This document shows, piece after piece, positions 36,208 through 45,500 of a DNA stretch of 64,000 bases. Numbering within the stretch: position 1 is the first letter of the stretch; each line of letters opens with the position of its first letter. The translations under genes and the position numbers were made by a program. The notes under the pieces were generated by a model, which was given only the letters and a program-made list of their open reading frames with translations, made no database searches and had not been told where the DNA came from. Source of the DNA: an uncultured Rhodopila sp. (lineage in GTDB: Bacteria; Pseudomonadota; Alphaproteobacteria; Acetobacterales; Acetobacteraceae); the NCBI RefSeq assembly GCF_903944925.1, contig NZ_CAJATU010000086.1, forward strand, positions 1 to 64,000, written 5' to 3'.

Positions 36208-37084
36208 GGCCCGGACCGGCGCGCTCGCCGCCGAGGCATTGGGTGCCCGCCTGCCGCCGCTGCTGGTGGCGGCGGACCGGGTCGCATCCACCGTGGCCCA
36301 GGGCGTGCATGGCCGCCGGCGTGTCGGGCAGGGTGACAGTTTTTGGCAGTTTCGCAGATTCGTCTCCGGCGATCCGTTGGCGCGAATCGATTGGAGACAG
36401 TCCGCAAAATCCGGCCGCGGCGCGCCCGAGGGCTGGTTCATCCGCGAGACGGAATGGGAGGCGGCGCAGACCGTTTGCCTGTGGCGCGACGCGTCGGCGT
36501 CGATGCGCTGGCGGTCGCGTCAGGTTCCCGTCGAGAAGCGGGATCGCGCCAATCTGCTGTTGCTTTCCCTCGCCTCCCTGCTGCTTCGTGGGGGGGAGAG
36601 AGTGATGATGATGCAGAACGATGCCCGCCCGGTGGCCAGCCGCGGCGGCCTGGACAGGTTTGCAGCGGATCTTGAGCGCGGCGGCGAAGATGACGTCGGC
36701 CTGCCGCCGAACGTGCGGCTGCCGCGGCATGGCAGCGTGGTGCTGTTCAGCGATTTCCTCTCGCCGCTGGAGGATATCAAGGCGCTGATCGCCCGCTATG
36801 CCGCCGTGCCGGTGACCGGGTTCCTGATGCAGATCCTCGATCCGGCGGAGACCGCCCTGCCCTATCACGGCCGGGTCCGCTTCCGCGGCCTGGAGCATGA
36901 CGGCGACGCGCTGATCCCGCGGGTGGAAGCGGTACGCGATGCCTACGCCCAGCGATTGAAGGCGCAACAGGACGGGCTGGCCTCGATCTGCGCCACCGCC
37001 GGCTTCGGCTTTGGCGTGCACCGCACCGACCATCCGCCGGAGTTGGCGTTGTTGACCTTGTACACGGCCCTGGCGGTGCAATGA
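36191..37084 (+). CDS. DUF58 protein (VWA-like MoxR partner)
   Basis: Protein of 297 residues with the DUF58 core: GRRRVGQGDSFWQFRRF, DPLARIDWRQSAKS, RETEWEAAQTVCLWRDASASM, where DASASM is a degenerate MIDAS-like DxSxS motif, and VVLFSDFLSPLEDIKALI. It probably binds metal and is a client or effector of the MoxR ATPase. The start is a TTG: 36191 or 36200 are both in frame, overlapping the MoxR stop. The end overlaps the next gene by 4 bp. Confidence 0.93.
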
Positions 37085-39768
37085 TTTTCGTCGCCCCCTG
37101 GATCCTGCTTGGCCTTCTGGCTTTGCCGGTGCTCTGGTGGCTGATCCGGGTCACACCCCCGGCGCCGCGGTCGGAGGTGTTTCCTGCGGTCCGCTTCCTG
37201 CTCGGGCTGAACGCAACCGAAGAAACGCCTGCGCGGACACCCTGGTGGCTGCTGGCGCTGCGGATGGCGGCGGCCGGCCTGGTGATCGTCGCGCTGGCGC
37301 GGCCGGTGCTGGATGCCGGCGCGGTGCTGGCGGGCAAGGGCCCGGTGCTGCTGGTGATGGATAACGGCTGGGCGGCCGGCGACGACTGGGCGCGCCGCAA
37401 GGAGGCGGCGGGCGTGCTGCTCGACCGCGCGGAGCGGGCCGGGCGCAAGGCGGCGCTGCTGGCGACCGCTCCCGACGGCGGCGGCAAGCCGTTGGCTGTC
37501 ACAGCGACAATGCCGATTGCGGATATGCGGGCGCGGCTGGCGGCGTTGCAGCCGCAGGCCTGGCCGTCCGATCGTGTTGCCTCCACCGAGGCGATCCGCG
37601 CCTGGAAGGACCGCGACGGCGCCTCGGTCATTTACCTGCCCGATGGCCTGACCGACGGTTCCGGCTTCGAGGCATTTGCCGCGGCGATGCGGGATGCCGG
37701 GCCGGTGACGGAGATCTGCTGCGACGTGGCGTCCTCTCCGCTGCTGCTGCCCCCCACCAGCCAGGCCGATCGGCTGGAGGTGCATGTGGCGCTGGCGCCG
37801 CGGGCGGAGGCGACGCCCGCCAGCGTGCTGGCGCAAAGCGGCGATGGGCGCACCCTGGCGCGGACGGATATCACCGTGCCGGCGGGAGCCTCGGTCGCGT
37901 CCGGGTCCATTGCCCTGCCGCCCGAATTGCGCAACCGCCTGACGCGGCTGGTGCTGGACGGACCGCCGAGCGCGGGGTCCGTCGTGCTGCTGGATGAGCG
38001 CTGGCGGCGGCGGCCGGTGGGGCTGCTGTCGGGCGACCTCGCGACCGCCGACACGCCGTTCACCGGCTCGGTCTACTTTCTGCGGCGCGCGCTGGAGCCG
38101 TTCACCGAACTGCGCAGCGGCGACGCCGCGACGTTGCTGAAGCGCGACATCTCCGTCCTTATCCTGGCCGATCGGCCGTTGCCGGACGGGGCGGAGCGGG
38201 ATGCGCTGGCGGCTTGGGTCAGGAAGGGCGGACTGCTTATCCGCTTCGCCGGGCCACGCACGGCCGAGGCGGCGACCAACGACACCGACACCCTGCTGCC
38301 CGTCCGCCTGCTGGCCGGCGATCGGCAGCTCGGCGGCTCGCTGTCATGGAGCCAGCCGGCTGGCCTGGCGCCATTTCCCGCCGCGTCGCCGTTCGCCGGA
38401 TTGCCGGTGACGGATGAGGTGAAGGTGAGCCGGCAGGTGTTGGCCGAACCGAGCGCGGACCTGGCGCCGCGGACCTGGGCGGCGCTGGAGGACGGCACGC
38501 CGCTGGTGACCGAGATGCCGGTGGGCGCGGGGCGCGTGGTGTTGTTCCATGTAACCGCCAATGCCGACTGGTCGAACCTGCCGCTGTCCGGTCTGTTCGT
38601 AGAAATGCTGCGGCGACTGGTGCAGTTGTCCGTCGGGGTCGCCAATACCCAAAGCAGCGCGGTGCTGGCGCCGGCTGAAACGCTCGATGGGTTCGGTCTG
38701 CTGACGCAGCCGCCGCCTGCGGCCATCGGCTTGCGAGCGGAAAAGTTCGGGTCGACGCCCGCCTCGCCACAGCATCCGCCGGGGTTGTACGGCCCGGAAA
38801 GCGGGCGGCAGGTGCTGAATTTGGGAACAAGCATCGCGGCGCCGGAGGCCGCTCCGCCAATTGCCGGCGCGACGCTGGAGACGGTGCGCGGTTCGGCGCG
38901 AGAGAAGGCGTTGGGGCCGCCGCTGCTGGCGTTGGCGATCCTGCTGTTGTGCGTTGACATGGCGGTGTCGATGGCGTTGCGGGGCTTGCTGAAGCCCCGG
39001 GTATCGGCGACGGCGGCGGTGCTGATGCTTGTGCTGATCCCGGCGGCGCAGGGGTTGGAAAGCAGTCCGAACCCGGCCATCGATACGCGGCTTGGCTACA
39101 TCGTGTCGGGCGACACGCAGGTGGACGGGGTGGCCAAGGCGGGGCTGGAGGGGCTGTCCGACTATGTCAACCACCGCACCGCCGCCACGCTGTTCGAGCC
39201 GGATGCGGTGCAGCCGGGGCAAACCGACCTCAGCCTGTATCCGCTGCTGTATTGGCCGATTACGGCGGATGCGCCGGAGCTGACCAGCGCTCAGGCGGCG
39301 GCGCTGAACGACTACATGAGCCGCGGCGGGATCATCCTGATCGACACGCGCGACTCCGGTTCGGGGTCGGGGTTCGCTCCCGGCACCGAGGAAGCGCTGC
39401 GTCGCATCGCCCGCAGTCTGATCGTGCCGCCTCTGGCGCCCCTGTCAGGGGAGCATGTGTTGTCGCGTTCATTCTACCTGCTGTCCGATTTCCCGGGACG
39501 GTTCACCGGCGACACGGTCTGGGTGCAGCGTGACCAGGACCGCACCAATGACAGCGTCAGCCCGGTGATCATCGGCGGCAACGACTGGGGCGCCGCCTGG
39601 GCGGTGGATGCCGAGGGCAATAATCCCTACGCCGTGCTGCCCGGCGGCCAGCGGCAACGGACCCTGGCTTATCGGTTCGGCGTCAATCTCGTGATGTATG
39701 CCCTGACCGGAAACTATAAGGGCGATCAGGTGCACGTGCCGGCCATCCTGCAGCGGCTGGGGCAGTGA
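37081..39768 (+). CDS. BatA-like / DUF4159 membrane protein
   Basis: Protein of 895 residues. The N-terminus (FVAPWILLGLLALPVLWWLI and a second helix near 60-80) is the aerotolerance-regulator BatA-type membrane region. A large periplasmic-type or cytoplasmic region follows with a degenerate VWA-like segment. Another pair of helices lies near residues 615-665. The last 225 residues are the DUF4159 domain (YPLLYWPITADAPELTSAQA, GGIILIDTRDSG, YLLSDFPGRFTGD, YRFGVNLVMYALTGNYK). The domain resembles a glutamine-amidotransferase fold without the catalytic Cys. It overlaps its neighbours by 4 bp at each end, so it is a core member of this four-gene operon. Its function is unknown. Confidence 0.9.
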   Translation: MIFVAPWILLGLLALPVLWWLIRVTPPAPRSEVFPAVRFLLGLNATEETPARTPWWLLALRMAAAGLVIVALARPVLDAGAVLAGKGPVLLVMDNGWAAGDDWARRKEAAGVLLDRAERAGRKAALLATAPDGGGKPLAVTATMPIADMRARLAALQPQAWPSDRVASTEAIRAWKDRDGASVIYLPDGLTDGSGFEAFAAAMRDAGPVTEICCDVASSPLLLPPTSQADRLEVHVALAPRAEATPASVLAQSGDGRTLARTDITVPAGASVASGSIALPPELRNRLTRLVLDGPPSAGSVVLLDERWRRRPVGLLSGDLATADTPFTGSVYFLRRALEPFTELRSGDAATLLKRDISVLILADRPLPDGAERDALAAWVRKGGLLIRFAGPRTAEAATNDTDTLLPVRLLAGDRQLGGSLSWSQPAGLAPFPAASPFAGLPVTDEVKVSRQVLAEPSADLAPRTWAALEDGTPLVTEMPVGAGRVVLFHVTANADWSNLPLSGLFVEMLRRLVQLSVGVANTQSSAVLAPAETLDGFGLLTQPPPAAIGLRAEKFGSTPASPQHPPGLYGPESGRQVLNLGTSIAAPEAAPPIAGATLETVRGSAREKALGPPLLALAILLLCVDMAVSMALRGLLKPRVSATAAVLMLVLIPAAQGLESSPNPAIDTRLGYIVSGDTQVDGVAKAGLEGLSDYVNHRTAATLFEPDAVQPGQTDLSLYPLLYWPITADAPELTSAQAAALNDYMSRGGIILIDTRDSGSGSGFAPGTEEALRRIARSLIVPPLAPLSGEHVLSRSFYLLSDFPGRFTGDTVWVQRDQDRTNDSVSPVIIGGNDWGAAWAVDAEGNNPYAVLPGGQRQRTLAYRFGVNLVMYALTGNYKGDQVHVPAILQRLGQ

Positions 39769-41855
39769 TGCGCCCGGAACAGGTCATCGCCGCGCTGCGC
39801 TTCGATCCGCTGCTGCCGGTCTGGGCACTGGTCGTGCTCGGGCTTGCGTGCCTGGCGGTTGTCGGCGTTGGACTGTGGCGGCGCGGCAGCGGCACCCTGC
39901 TGCGGCTGGCGGCCTTTGCAGTGCTGCTGCTGTGGCTGACGGGGCCTAGGCTGGTTCAGGAGACCCGTGACTCGTTGCGCGACATCGGGCTGCTGGTAGT
40001 GGATCAGTCGGCATCCATGCAGGTTGGCGACCGGACGCGGCTGGCCGATGCGGCGCGGCAATCGATCGAGGCTCAGGCCGCACGGCTGCCGGGCCTGGAT
40101 TTGCGAACCATCACGGTTCCCGAGGCCGGCAATGGGGGCACCCAGTTGTTCTCGGCGGTAGATCGAGCGCTGGCCGATATCCCGCGGTCTCGTCTGGCCG
40201 GCACGATCGCAATCACCGACGGACAGGTGCATGACCTGCCGAAGGCCGGGCCGGGCGGCGCGCCGCTGAACCTGCTGCTGACCGGTAAGGGAGAGGAAAC
40301 CGATCGCCGTCTGCGGGTGATTGAAGCGCCGGGCTATGGCATCGTCGGCAAGTCCGTCACCCTGCGCGTGGCGGTGGATGATCTGGGCGTGACCGGCCAC
40401 ACCGGCCCAGCCGCGTTGACCGTCCGCCGCGACGGCCAGCCCTTCCTGTCGGAAAGCGTGCCGGTCGGGGTCGAACAGGGAATCGACGTACCCATCACCC
40501 GGGCCGGTCCGACGATTATCGAGATGGCCGCCAGTCCGCTGGCGGGCGAGGTGTCGCAACTCAACAACCGGGCCGTGGTGGAAATCAACGGCGTCCGTGA
40601 TCGCCTGCGCGTGCTGCTGATCTCCGGGGAGCCGCATCCCGGGGAGCGCACCTGGCGGCGGCTGCTGAAAGCCGATCCCTCGGTTGATCTGGTGCATTTC
40701 ACGATCTTGCGGCCGCCGGAGAAGGATGACCGTACGCCGCTGAACGAACTCGCGCTGATCGCCTTCCCGGTGCGCGAACTGTTCGTCGATAAGATCGGCG
40801 AGTTCGATCTGATCATCCTCGATCGCTTCCAGAACCGCGGGCTGCTGCCGCTGCCCTATCTGGCAAACATCGCCAACCGGGTGCGCCAGGGCGGCGCCTT
40901 GCTGATGAGCGTGGGGCCGGAGTTTTCCGGCGCGACCAGCCTGGCCTCGACTCCGCTCGGCAGCGTGCTGCCCGGTGCGCCGGCGCGGACCGACGCTGTC
41001 GTCGATGGCCCGTTCAAGCCGTGGGTGTCCGATCTCGGCCAGCGCCACCCGGTGACCGAGGGGCTTCCCGGCGCCAATCCGGCGGCGGACGAAGCCAAGG
41101 GTCCGGACTGGGGCTCCTGGTATCGCCGCATCGAGCCGGGTGCGGTGGACGGCGAGGTGCTGATGCGCACGCCCGAAGGGCAGCCGTTGCTGGCGCTGGA
41201 CCGCGTCGGCCAGGGTCGTACCGCGCTGCTGCTGTCCGACCAGATCTGGCTGTGGTCGCGCGGCCACCAGGGCGGCGGCCCGCAGGCCGAACTGCTGCGC
41301 CGGATCGCGCACTGGCTGATGCAGGAGCCTGACCTGGAGGAGAACGCGCTGACCGCCCGGGTGACGGACGGGCGGCTGCGGATCGAGAGCCGCTCAACCG
41401 ATCCCGGGGCACCCGGCGACGTGGTCGTGACGGACCCGGACGGCAAGACCGAGACGGTGAAGCTGCATGATGACTCCCCCGGCCGGGCGAGTGCCACGCG
41501 CGTCGCGGCGGTGCCGGGCGTGTGGCAGGCGAGCCGCGGGGAACAGTCCGCCTACGCCGCAGCCGGGGCGGCGAACCCGCCGGAACTGGCGGATCTGCGG
41601 GCGACGGCGACGATGGCCGGGCCGCTGGCGCGGGCTTCCGAAGGGGGCGTGCATTGGTTGGGCAGCGGCGATGTGCCGGAACTGCGCCGCACCGAGGAAG
41701 GCCGCGCCGCCTCCGGCAGCGCCTGGATCGGCTTGCAACGGCGGCACGACCATGTGGTGACAGGTGTGGCGGCGCTGGACCTGCTGCCGGGGTGGATTTC
41801 GCTGCCGCTGATGCTGGGGCTGCTGATGCTGGCGTGGCGGCGGGAGGGGCGTTAA
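39765..41855 (+). CDS. large membrane protein of the MoxR-DUF58-DUF4159 operon
   Basis: Protein of 696 residues with two N-terminal transmembrane helices (LLPVWALVVLGLACLAVVGV and TLLRLAAFAVLLLWLTG) and one at the extreme C-terminus (LPLMLGLLMLAWRR). The first soluble part contains a VWA-like strand with a degenerate MIDAS DQSASM. The central part RVLLISGEPHPGERTWRR begins a glutamine-amidotransferase-like fold that is usual for this position in alphaproteobacteria, again without catalytic residues. It is the last gene of the operon. With the others it probably forms a membrane complex serviced by MoxR; the substrate is not known. Confidence 0.88.
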   Translation: MMRPEQVIAALRFDPLLPVWALVVLGLACLAVVGVGLWRRGSGTLLRLAAFAVLLLWLTGPRLVQETRDSLRDIGLLVVDQSASMQVGDRTRLADAARQSIEAQAARLPGLDLRTITVPEAGNGGTQLFSAVDRALADIPRSRLAGTIAITDGQVHDLPKAGPGGAPLNLLLTGKGEETDRRLRVIEAPGYGIVGKSVTLRVAVDDLGVTGHTGPAALTVRRDGQPFLSESVPVGVEQGIDVPITRAGPTIIEMAASPLAGEVSQLNNRAVVEINGVRDRLRVLLISGEPHPGERTWRRLLKADPSVDLVHFTILRPPEKDDRTPLNELALIAFPVRELFVDKIGEFDLIILDRFQNRGLLPLPYLANIANRVRQGGALLMSVGPEFSGATSLASTPLGSVLPGAPARTDAVVDGPFKPWVSDLGQRHPVTEGLPGANPAADEAKGPDWGSWYRRIEPGAVDGEVLMRTPEGQPLLALDRVGQGRTALLLSDQIWLWSRGHQGGGPQAELLRRIAHWLMQEPDLEENALTARVTDGRLRIESRSTDPGAPGDVVVTDPDGKTETVKLHDDSPGRASATRVAAVPGVWQASRGEQSAYAAAGAANPPELADLRATATMAGPLARASEGGVHWLGSGDVPELRRTEEGRAASGSAWIGLQRRHDHVVTGVAALDLLPGWISLPLMLGLLMLAWRREGR

Positions 41856-41919
41856 GCGGGTCTTAACCTATGCGTGGGTAAACTTCCTGGCAGTGATCAT
41901 TTGGCAGGAGGGTGCGCCC

Positions 41920-41949
41920 TTGACGTATATCGGTCTTTGACGTATATCG
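41920..41949 (+). repeat. 17-bp tandem duplication at the brnT start
   Basis: TTGACGTATATCG occurs at 41920-41932 and again at 41937-41949, a 17-bp step. The first copy sits at the right distance from a strong GGAGGG ribosome-binding site (41907-41912) but reads only six codons (TTG ... TGA 41938-41940). Its stop overlaps the second TTG, which is in frame with BrnT. Confidence 0.8.
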
Positions 41950-42242
41950 TCATTCCGGAAGTCGACCGCGACTTCGAGTGGGACCAAAGAAAAAGCGATC
42001 GGAACGTGCTCGAACGCGCATTGCCTTTCGATCTGGCCGTCTTGCTGTTCAATGGCCCAACCCTGGAGCGGCGCGATGTCCGGTGGGATTACGGCGAACC
42101 GCGCGTCCTGGCCATCGGCCATGCGGGCGGCGTGATTCTCCATTGCGTTTACACGGACAGGGGGCCGGTGCGGCGGGTTATCAGCCTGCGCCGGGCCAAC
42201 AGGAGAGAGCGTGATGTCTATCGTGCGGCGTTCCAAAACTGA
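41937..42242 (+). CDS. brnT: BrnT-family ribonuclease toxin
   Basis: Protein of 101 residues resembling BrnT, a RelE-like ribonuclease: FEWDQRKSDRNVLERALPF (the usual F.WD..K...N..KHG.sF), RVLAIGHAGGVILHCVYTDR and VISLRRANRRERDVYR (the I.s.R.A...Er..Y ending). The KHG is replaced by ERA. No ATG is available; TTG 41937 is the best start, while GTG 41874 would add 21 residues not found in the family. The toxin overlaps the antitoxin gene by 29 bp. The start lies in the second unit of a tandem duplication, which may lower or couple its translation. Confidence 0.8.
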   Translation: MTYIVIPEVDRDFEWDQRKSDRNVLERALPFDLAVLLFNGPTLERRDVRWDYGEPRVLAIGHAGGVILHCVYTDRGPVRRVISLRRANRRERDVYRAAFQN

Positions 42243-42597
42243 CATCGATGAAGCTCGGCTGCTGGCCGATCTGGCTGCCAGCCGGAGCTTCACGGAAGCG
42301 GAAATCGATGCGGCTGCGGCTGAAGACGCCGATGCCTGGACTGATGACGATGCGGCCTCCGCGGTTGCGGTGTATCCGCCGCCGACGGCTGAACAGGTGC
42401 GGGCGTTGCGGAGCCGGCTTGGTCTGAGCCAGGCGCAGTTCGCGCAGCGGTTCGGCTTCACGGTTGATACGGTACAGCAATATGAGCAGGGGCGGCGGAC
42501 TCCGTCGGGTCCGGCTTCGACGCTGCTGCGGGTGATCGATGCGGACCCCGAGGCGGTGATCCGGGCGCTTCGGGTGCGGCCGGGGAGCGGCCGGTAA
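42214..42597 (+). CDS. Xre-type antitoxin of the BrnT toxin
   Basis: Protein of 127 residues. The N-terminal half (SKTDIDEARLLADLAASRSF; EAEIDAAAAEDADAWTDDD) resembles the toxin-binding part of BrnA antitoxins. The C-terminal half is a helix-turn-helix of the Xre/HigA kind: EQVRALRSRLGLSQAQFAQR, FGFTVDTVQQYEQGRRTPSG. The usual BrnA has a ribbon-helix-helix domain instead. It should neutralise BrnT and repress the operon. ATG 42214 is the probable start; ATG 42211 adds one Met. Confidence 0.85.
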   Translation: MSIVRRSKTDIDEARLLADLAASRSFTEAEIDAAAAEDADAWTDDDAASAVAVYPPPTAEQVRALRSRLGLSQAQFAQRFGFTVDTVQQYEQGRRTPSGPASTLLRVIDADPEAVIRALRVRPGSGR

Positions 42598-42640
42598 GGG
42601 TTGATCTCCCTCCCGCCGCAGGACTGTCCACCGGAACCCG

Positions 42641-44074
42641 CTATTTCACGGTGACCACCCGCAGTGCGTTCGTCGTCCCGGAATGTCCGAACGGCACCCC
42701 AGCGGCCACCACGATCTCCTCTCCGCGCGCCGCGAACCCCTCCGCCAGCACCACCTTGCTCGCCCTGTGCGCGGCCTCCGTCATCGAGTGCACATCCGGC
42801 GTGACCACCGCATGCACGCCCCAGACGACCGCGAGCAGCCGGGCCGTCTCCTGGTCCGGCGTCAGGCCGATAACGCGCGGCACCGGACGCTCCCGCGCCA
42901 CCCGCAGCGCCGTGCTGCCCGACGCGGTGAACGCCACGATCGCCTTGGCACCGATGGTATGGCCGATCTGCGCCGAGGCCAGGGCGATGGCGGCGGCGGT
43001 GGTCTTCTGCGGCGCGGTGTGGGACGCATCGATCAGGCTGCGCCAGCCGCCGTCCTGCTCCACCCGGGCGACGATGCGGTCCATCATGTTCACCGCCTCA
43101 TAGGGAAACTGCCCGGCCGCCGTCTCGCCCGACAGCATCACCGCGTCGGCGCCGTCGAACACCGCCGTAGCAACGTCGGATGCTTCGGCGCGGGTCGGGG
43201 CAGGGGCGGTGATCATGCTCTCCAGCATCTGCGTCGCCACCACCACAGGCTTGCCCATCTGCCGCGCCAGCCGGACGATGCGCTTCTGCGCCAGCGGCAC
43301 CTCCTCCGGCGGCAGTTCCACGCCGAGGTCGCCGCGGGCGACCATGACGGCGTCGGTCAGGCTGAGGATCTCCTCCAGATTGTCCAGCGCCTGGGGCTTT
43401 TCCAGCTTCGCCATCACCCAGGCGCGGCCGGCGATCAGGCGCTTGGCCTCGATCACGTCCTCCGGCCGCTGCACGAAGGACAAGCCGATATAGCTGGCGC
43501 CATGCGACACCGCGAACTCCAGGTCCGCGCGGTCCTTTTCCGTCAGCGCCGGTATCGGCAGGATCACGTCGGGGACGTTGACGCCCTTGCGATCCGATAG
43601 CGGACCGCCGACGACGACCTCGGTTTCCAGCGCATCGGCCCGCTTGTGCAGCACCCGCAGGCGCAGTTTGCCGTCGTCCAGCAGCAGGGAGGATCCGATC
43701 GACGCCGCCTCGATGATCTCGGGATGCGGCAACTGCACGCGCAGGGCATCGCCGGGCGTGGCGGTCAGGTCCAGCCGGAATTTTGCTCCGGTTTGCAGAT
43801 GCACCCGCCCGGCGCTGAATTTTCCCACCCGCAGCTTCGGCCCCTGCACGTCGGCGAGCACGCCGATGGGGCGGCCGAAGCGATCCTCCAATTCGCGGAT
43901 CAAGGCGAAGCGGGCGGCATGATCCTCGTGGCTGCCGTGCGAGAAGTTCAGCCGGAACACGTCGGCGCCGGCCTGGAAAAGGCGGCCCATGACCTCGATC
44001 GTCGAACTCGACGGACCCAGAGTGGCGATGATCTTGGTGTGTCGGCGACGGCGAATTTTTTGGCGCACAGCCAT
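42641..44074 (-). CDS. pyk: pyruvate kinase
   Basis: Glycolytic enzyme of 477 residues that converts phosphoenolpyruvate and ADP to pyruvate and ATP. All motifs are visible: TKIIATLGPSS, FRLNFSHGSHEDH, DVQGPKLRVG, LTEKDRADLEFA, AKLEKPQAL with the catalytic Lys, VARGDLGVELP, VATQMLESM, ETAAGQFPYEAV and the C-terminal regulatory domain with AFTASGSTAL. I start at ATG 44074 (MAVRQKIRRRRHTKI); the frame extends to 44155 only across the end of the glycerate kinase gene. It follows that gene by 46 bp on the same strand. Confidence 0.96.
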   Translation of the reverse strand: MAVRQKIRRRRHTKIIATLGPSSSTIEVMGRLFQAGADVFRLNFSHGSHEDHAARFALIRELEDRFGRPIGVLADVQGPKLRVGKFSAGRVHLQTGAKFRLDLTATPGDALRVQLPHPEIIEAASIGSSLLLDDGKLRLRVLHKRADALETEVVVGGPLSDRKGVNVPDVILPIPALTEKDRADLEFAVSHGASYIGLSFVQRPEDVIEAKRLIAGRAWVMAKLEKPQALDNLEEILSLTDAVMVARGDLGVELPPEEVPLAQKRIVRLARQMGKPVVVATQMLESMITAPAPTRAEASDVATAVFDGADAVMLSGETAAGQFPYEAVNMMDRIVARVEQDGGWRSLIDASHTAPQKTTAAAIALASAQIGHTIGAKAIVAFTASGSTALRVARERPVPRVIGLTPDQETARLLAVVWGVHAVVTPDVHSMTEAAHRASKVVLAEGFAARGEEIVVAAGVPFGHSGTTNALRVVTVK

Positions 44075-44120
44075 GGGGCGTTTCCTGGGTTCGTTTCTGA
44101 GGGTGGCGGCGAGGCCGCGG

Positions 44121-45410
44121 TCAGGCGATGATGATCGCCCTGATGTCGTTGACATTCGTCAGCGTCGGCCCGGTGACGATCAGGTCGCCGATGGCGCCGA
44201 AGAAGCCGTGACTGTCATGCGCGGCGAGCGAGGCGCGCGCATCCAGCCCGTTGGCCCGGGCGCGGGCGAGCGTGTCGGGAGTCAGCAGTGCGCCGGCGAT
44301 CTCGTCCATGCCGTCGATGCCGTCGGTGTCGCCGGCCGTCGCCCAGATGCCGGGCGCGCCGTCCAGCGCAATGGCCAGGCCGAGCAGGAAGGTCGTGTTG
44401 CGGCCGCCGTTGCCGCTTGGCTTACCGTTCATGGTGACGGTCGTCTCGCCGCCTGACAGCAGCACCGCGGGAGCCGCCAGCGGCTTGCCGTGATCGCGGA
44501 CCGAGCGGGCGATCCCGGCCATCACGGTGCCCATCTGGGCGGCCTCGCCCTCCAGCGCGTCACCCAGGATCAGCGGGGCCAGGCCCAGTTCACGCGCCTT
44601 GGCCGCCATCGCGTCCAGCGCCATCATCGGCGTGGCGATCATATGAAATTCGCAGTTCGGCAGGCTGCCCGGCTTCGGCGTCTCGTCGTCGTCGCGCGCC
44701 AGCCGCGCGGAGGCCTCCGCGGAGAGCGTGATACCGTACCGGGCGACCAAAGCGCGGGCGTCCGCGAAGGTGGTGGCGTCGGGCACGGTCGGGCCGGAGC
44801 CGATAACGGCGGGGTCGTCGCCCGGCACGTCGCTGATCGCCAGGGTCACCACGCGCGCGGGCGCCGCCGCCGCGGCGAGGCGGCCGCCCTTGATGGCGGA
44901 TAGGTGTTTGCGCACCGCATTCATCTCGGTGATGTTCGCCCCGCAGGCCAGCAGCGCGCGGTTGATCGCCTGCTTGTCCGCCAAGGTCAAGCCGGGTACC
45001 GGCGCCGCCAGCAAGGCCGATGCACCCCCCGACATCAGCGCGATCACCAGGTCGTCCTTGCTCAGCCCATGGACCCGTTCGAGCAACCGCTTTGCACCGC
45101 GCTCACTGCTGGCGTCGGGGACGGGGTGCGAGGCTTCGATCACCTCGATGTGCCGCGTCGGGACGGCGTGGCCATAGCGGGTGACGACGGTGCCTTCCAG
45201 CGCGACGTCGGGCCAGGCGTCCTCCAGCGCCGCGGCCATCACGGCGGCTGACTTGCCGCCGCCGACGACGATGCAGCGCCCGGACCGCGGCTTCGGCGGC
45301 AAATGCCGCGCCAGCACGGCGCGCGGATCGGCTGCGGCGACGGCGGTATCGAACAGCGTGCGCAGGGCGGCGCGGGCTGTCGCGTCAGTCCAGGATGCGG
45401 GCCGGGGCAT
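44121..45410 (-). CDS. glycerate 2-kinase (MOFRL/DUF4147 type)
   Basis: Enzyme of 429 residues. The N-terminal DUF4147 domain has IVVGGGKSAAVMAAALE, ASHPVPDASSERGAKRL, ALMSGGASALL and TEMNAVRKHLSAIKGGRLA. The C-terminal MOFRL domain has VLLSGGETTVTMNGKPSGNGG and ATAGDTDGIDGM. The family phosphorylates D-glycerate to 2-phosphoglycerate, which enolase then converts to phosphoenolpyruvate; pairing with the downstream pyruvate kinase gives a short route from glycerate to pyruvate. Older annotations call homologues hydroxypyruvate reductase (TtuD). The start 45410 (MPRPASWTDA) is divergent from DUF1244 by 90 bp. Confidence 0.93.
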   Translation of the reverse strand: MPRPASWTDATARAALRTLFDTAVAAADPRAVLARHLPPKPRSGRCIVVGGGKSAAVMAAALEDAWPDVALEGTVVTRYGHAVPTRHIEVIEASHPVPDASSERGAKRLLERVHGLSKDDLVIALMSGGASALLAAPVPGLTLADKQAINRALLACGANITEMNAVRKHLSAIKGGRLAAAAAPARVVTLAISDVPGDDPAVIGSGPTVPDATTFADARALVARYGITLSAEASARLARDDDETPKPGSLPNCEFHMIATPMMALDAMAAKARELGLAPLILGDALEGEAAQMGTVMAGIARSVRDHGKPLAAPAVLLSGGETTVTMNGKPSGNGGRNTTFLLGLAIALDGAPGIWATAGDTDGIDGMDEIAGALLTPDTLARARANGLDARASLAAHDSHGFFGAIGDLIVTGPTLTNVNDIRAIIIA

Positions 45411-45500
45411 CGGCGTTTCCTCTCGTTTTCCGTCCGCCGAGTATGGCGAAACCGCGCATCCCGCGCCATCTTGGGGTGAACGGAAACAGGGAAGACGATC

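Noticed and set aside
39726-41312. 528-codon open frame on the minus strand
   Set aside because: Antisense to the large membrane protein gene of the MoxR operon; composition and lack of motifs mark it as a shadow.
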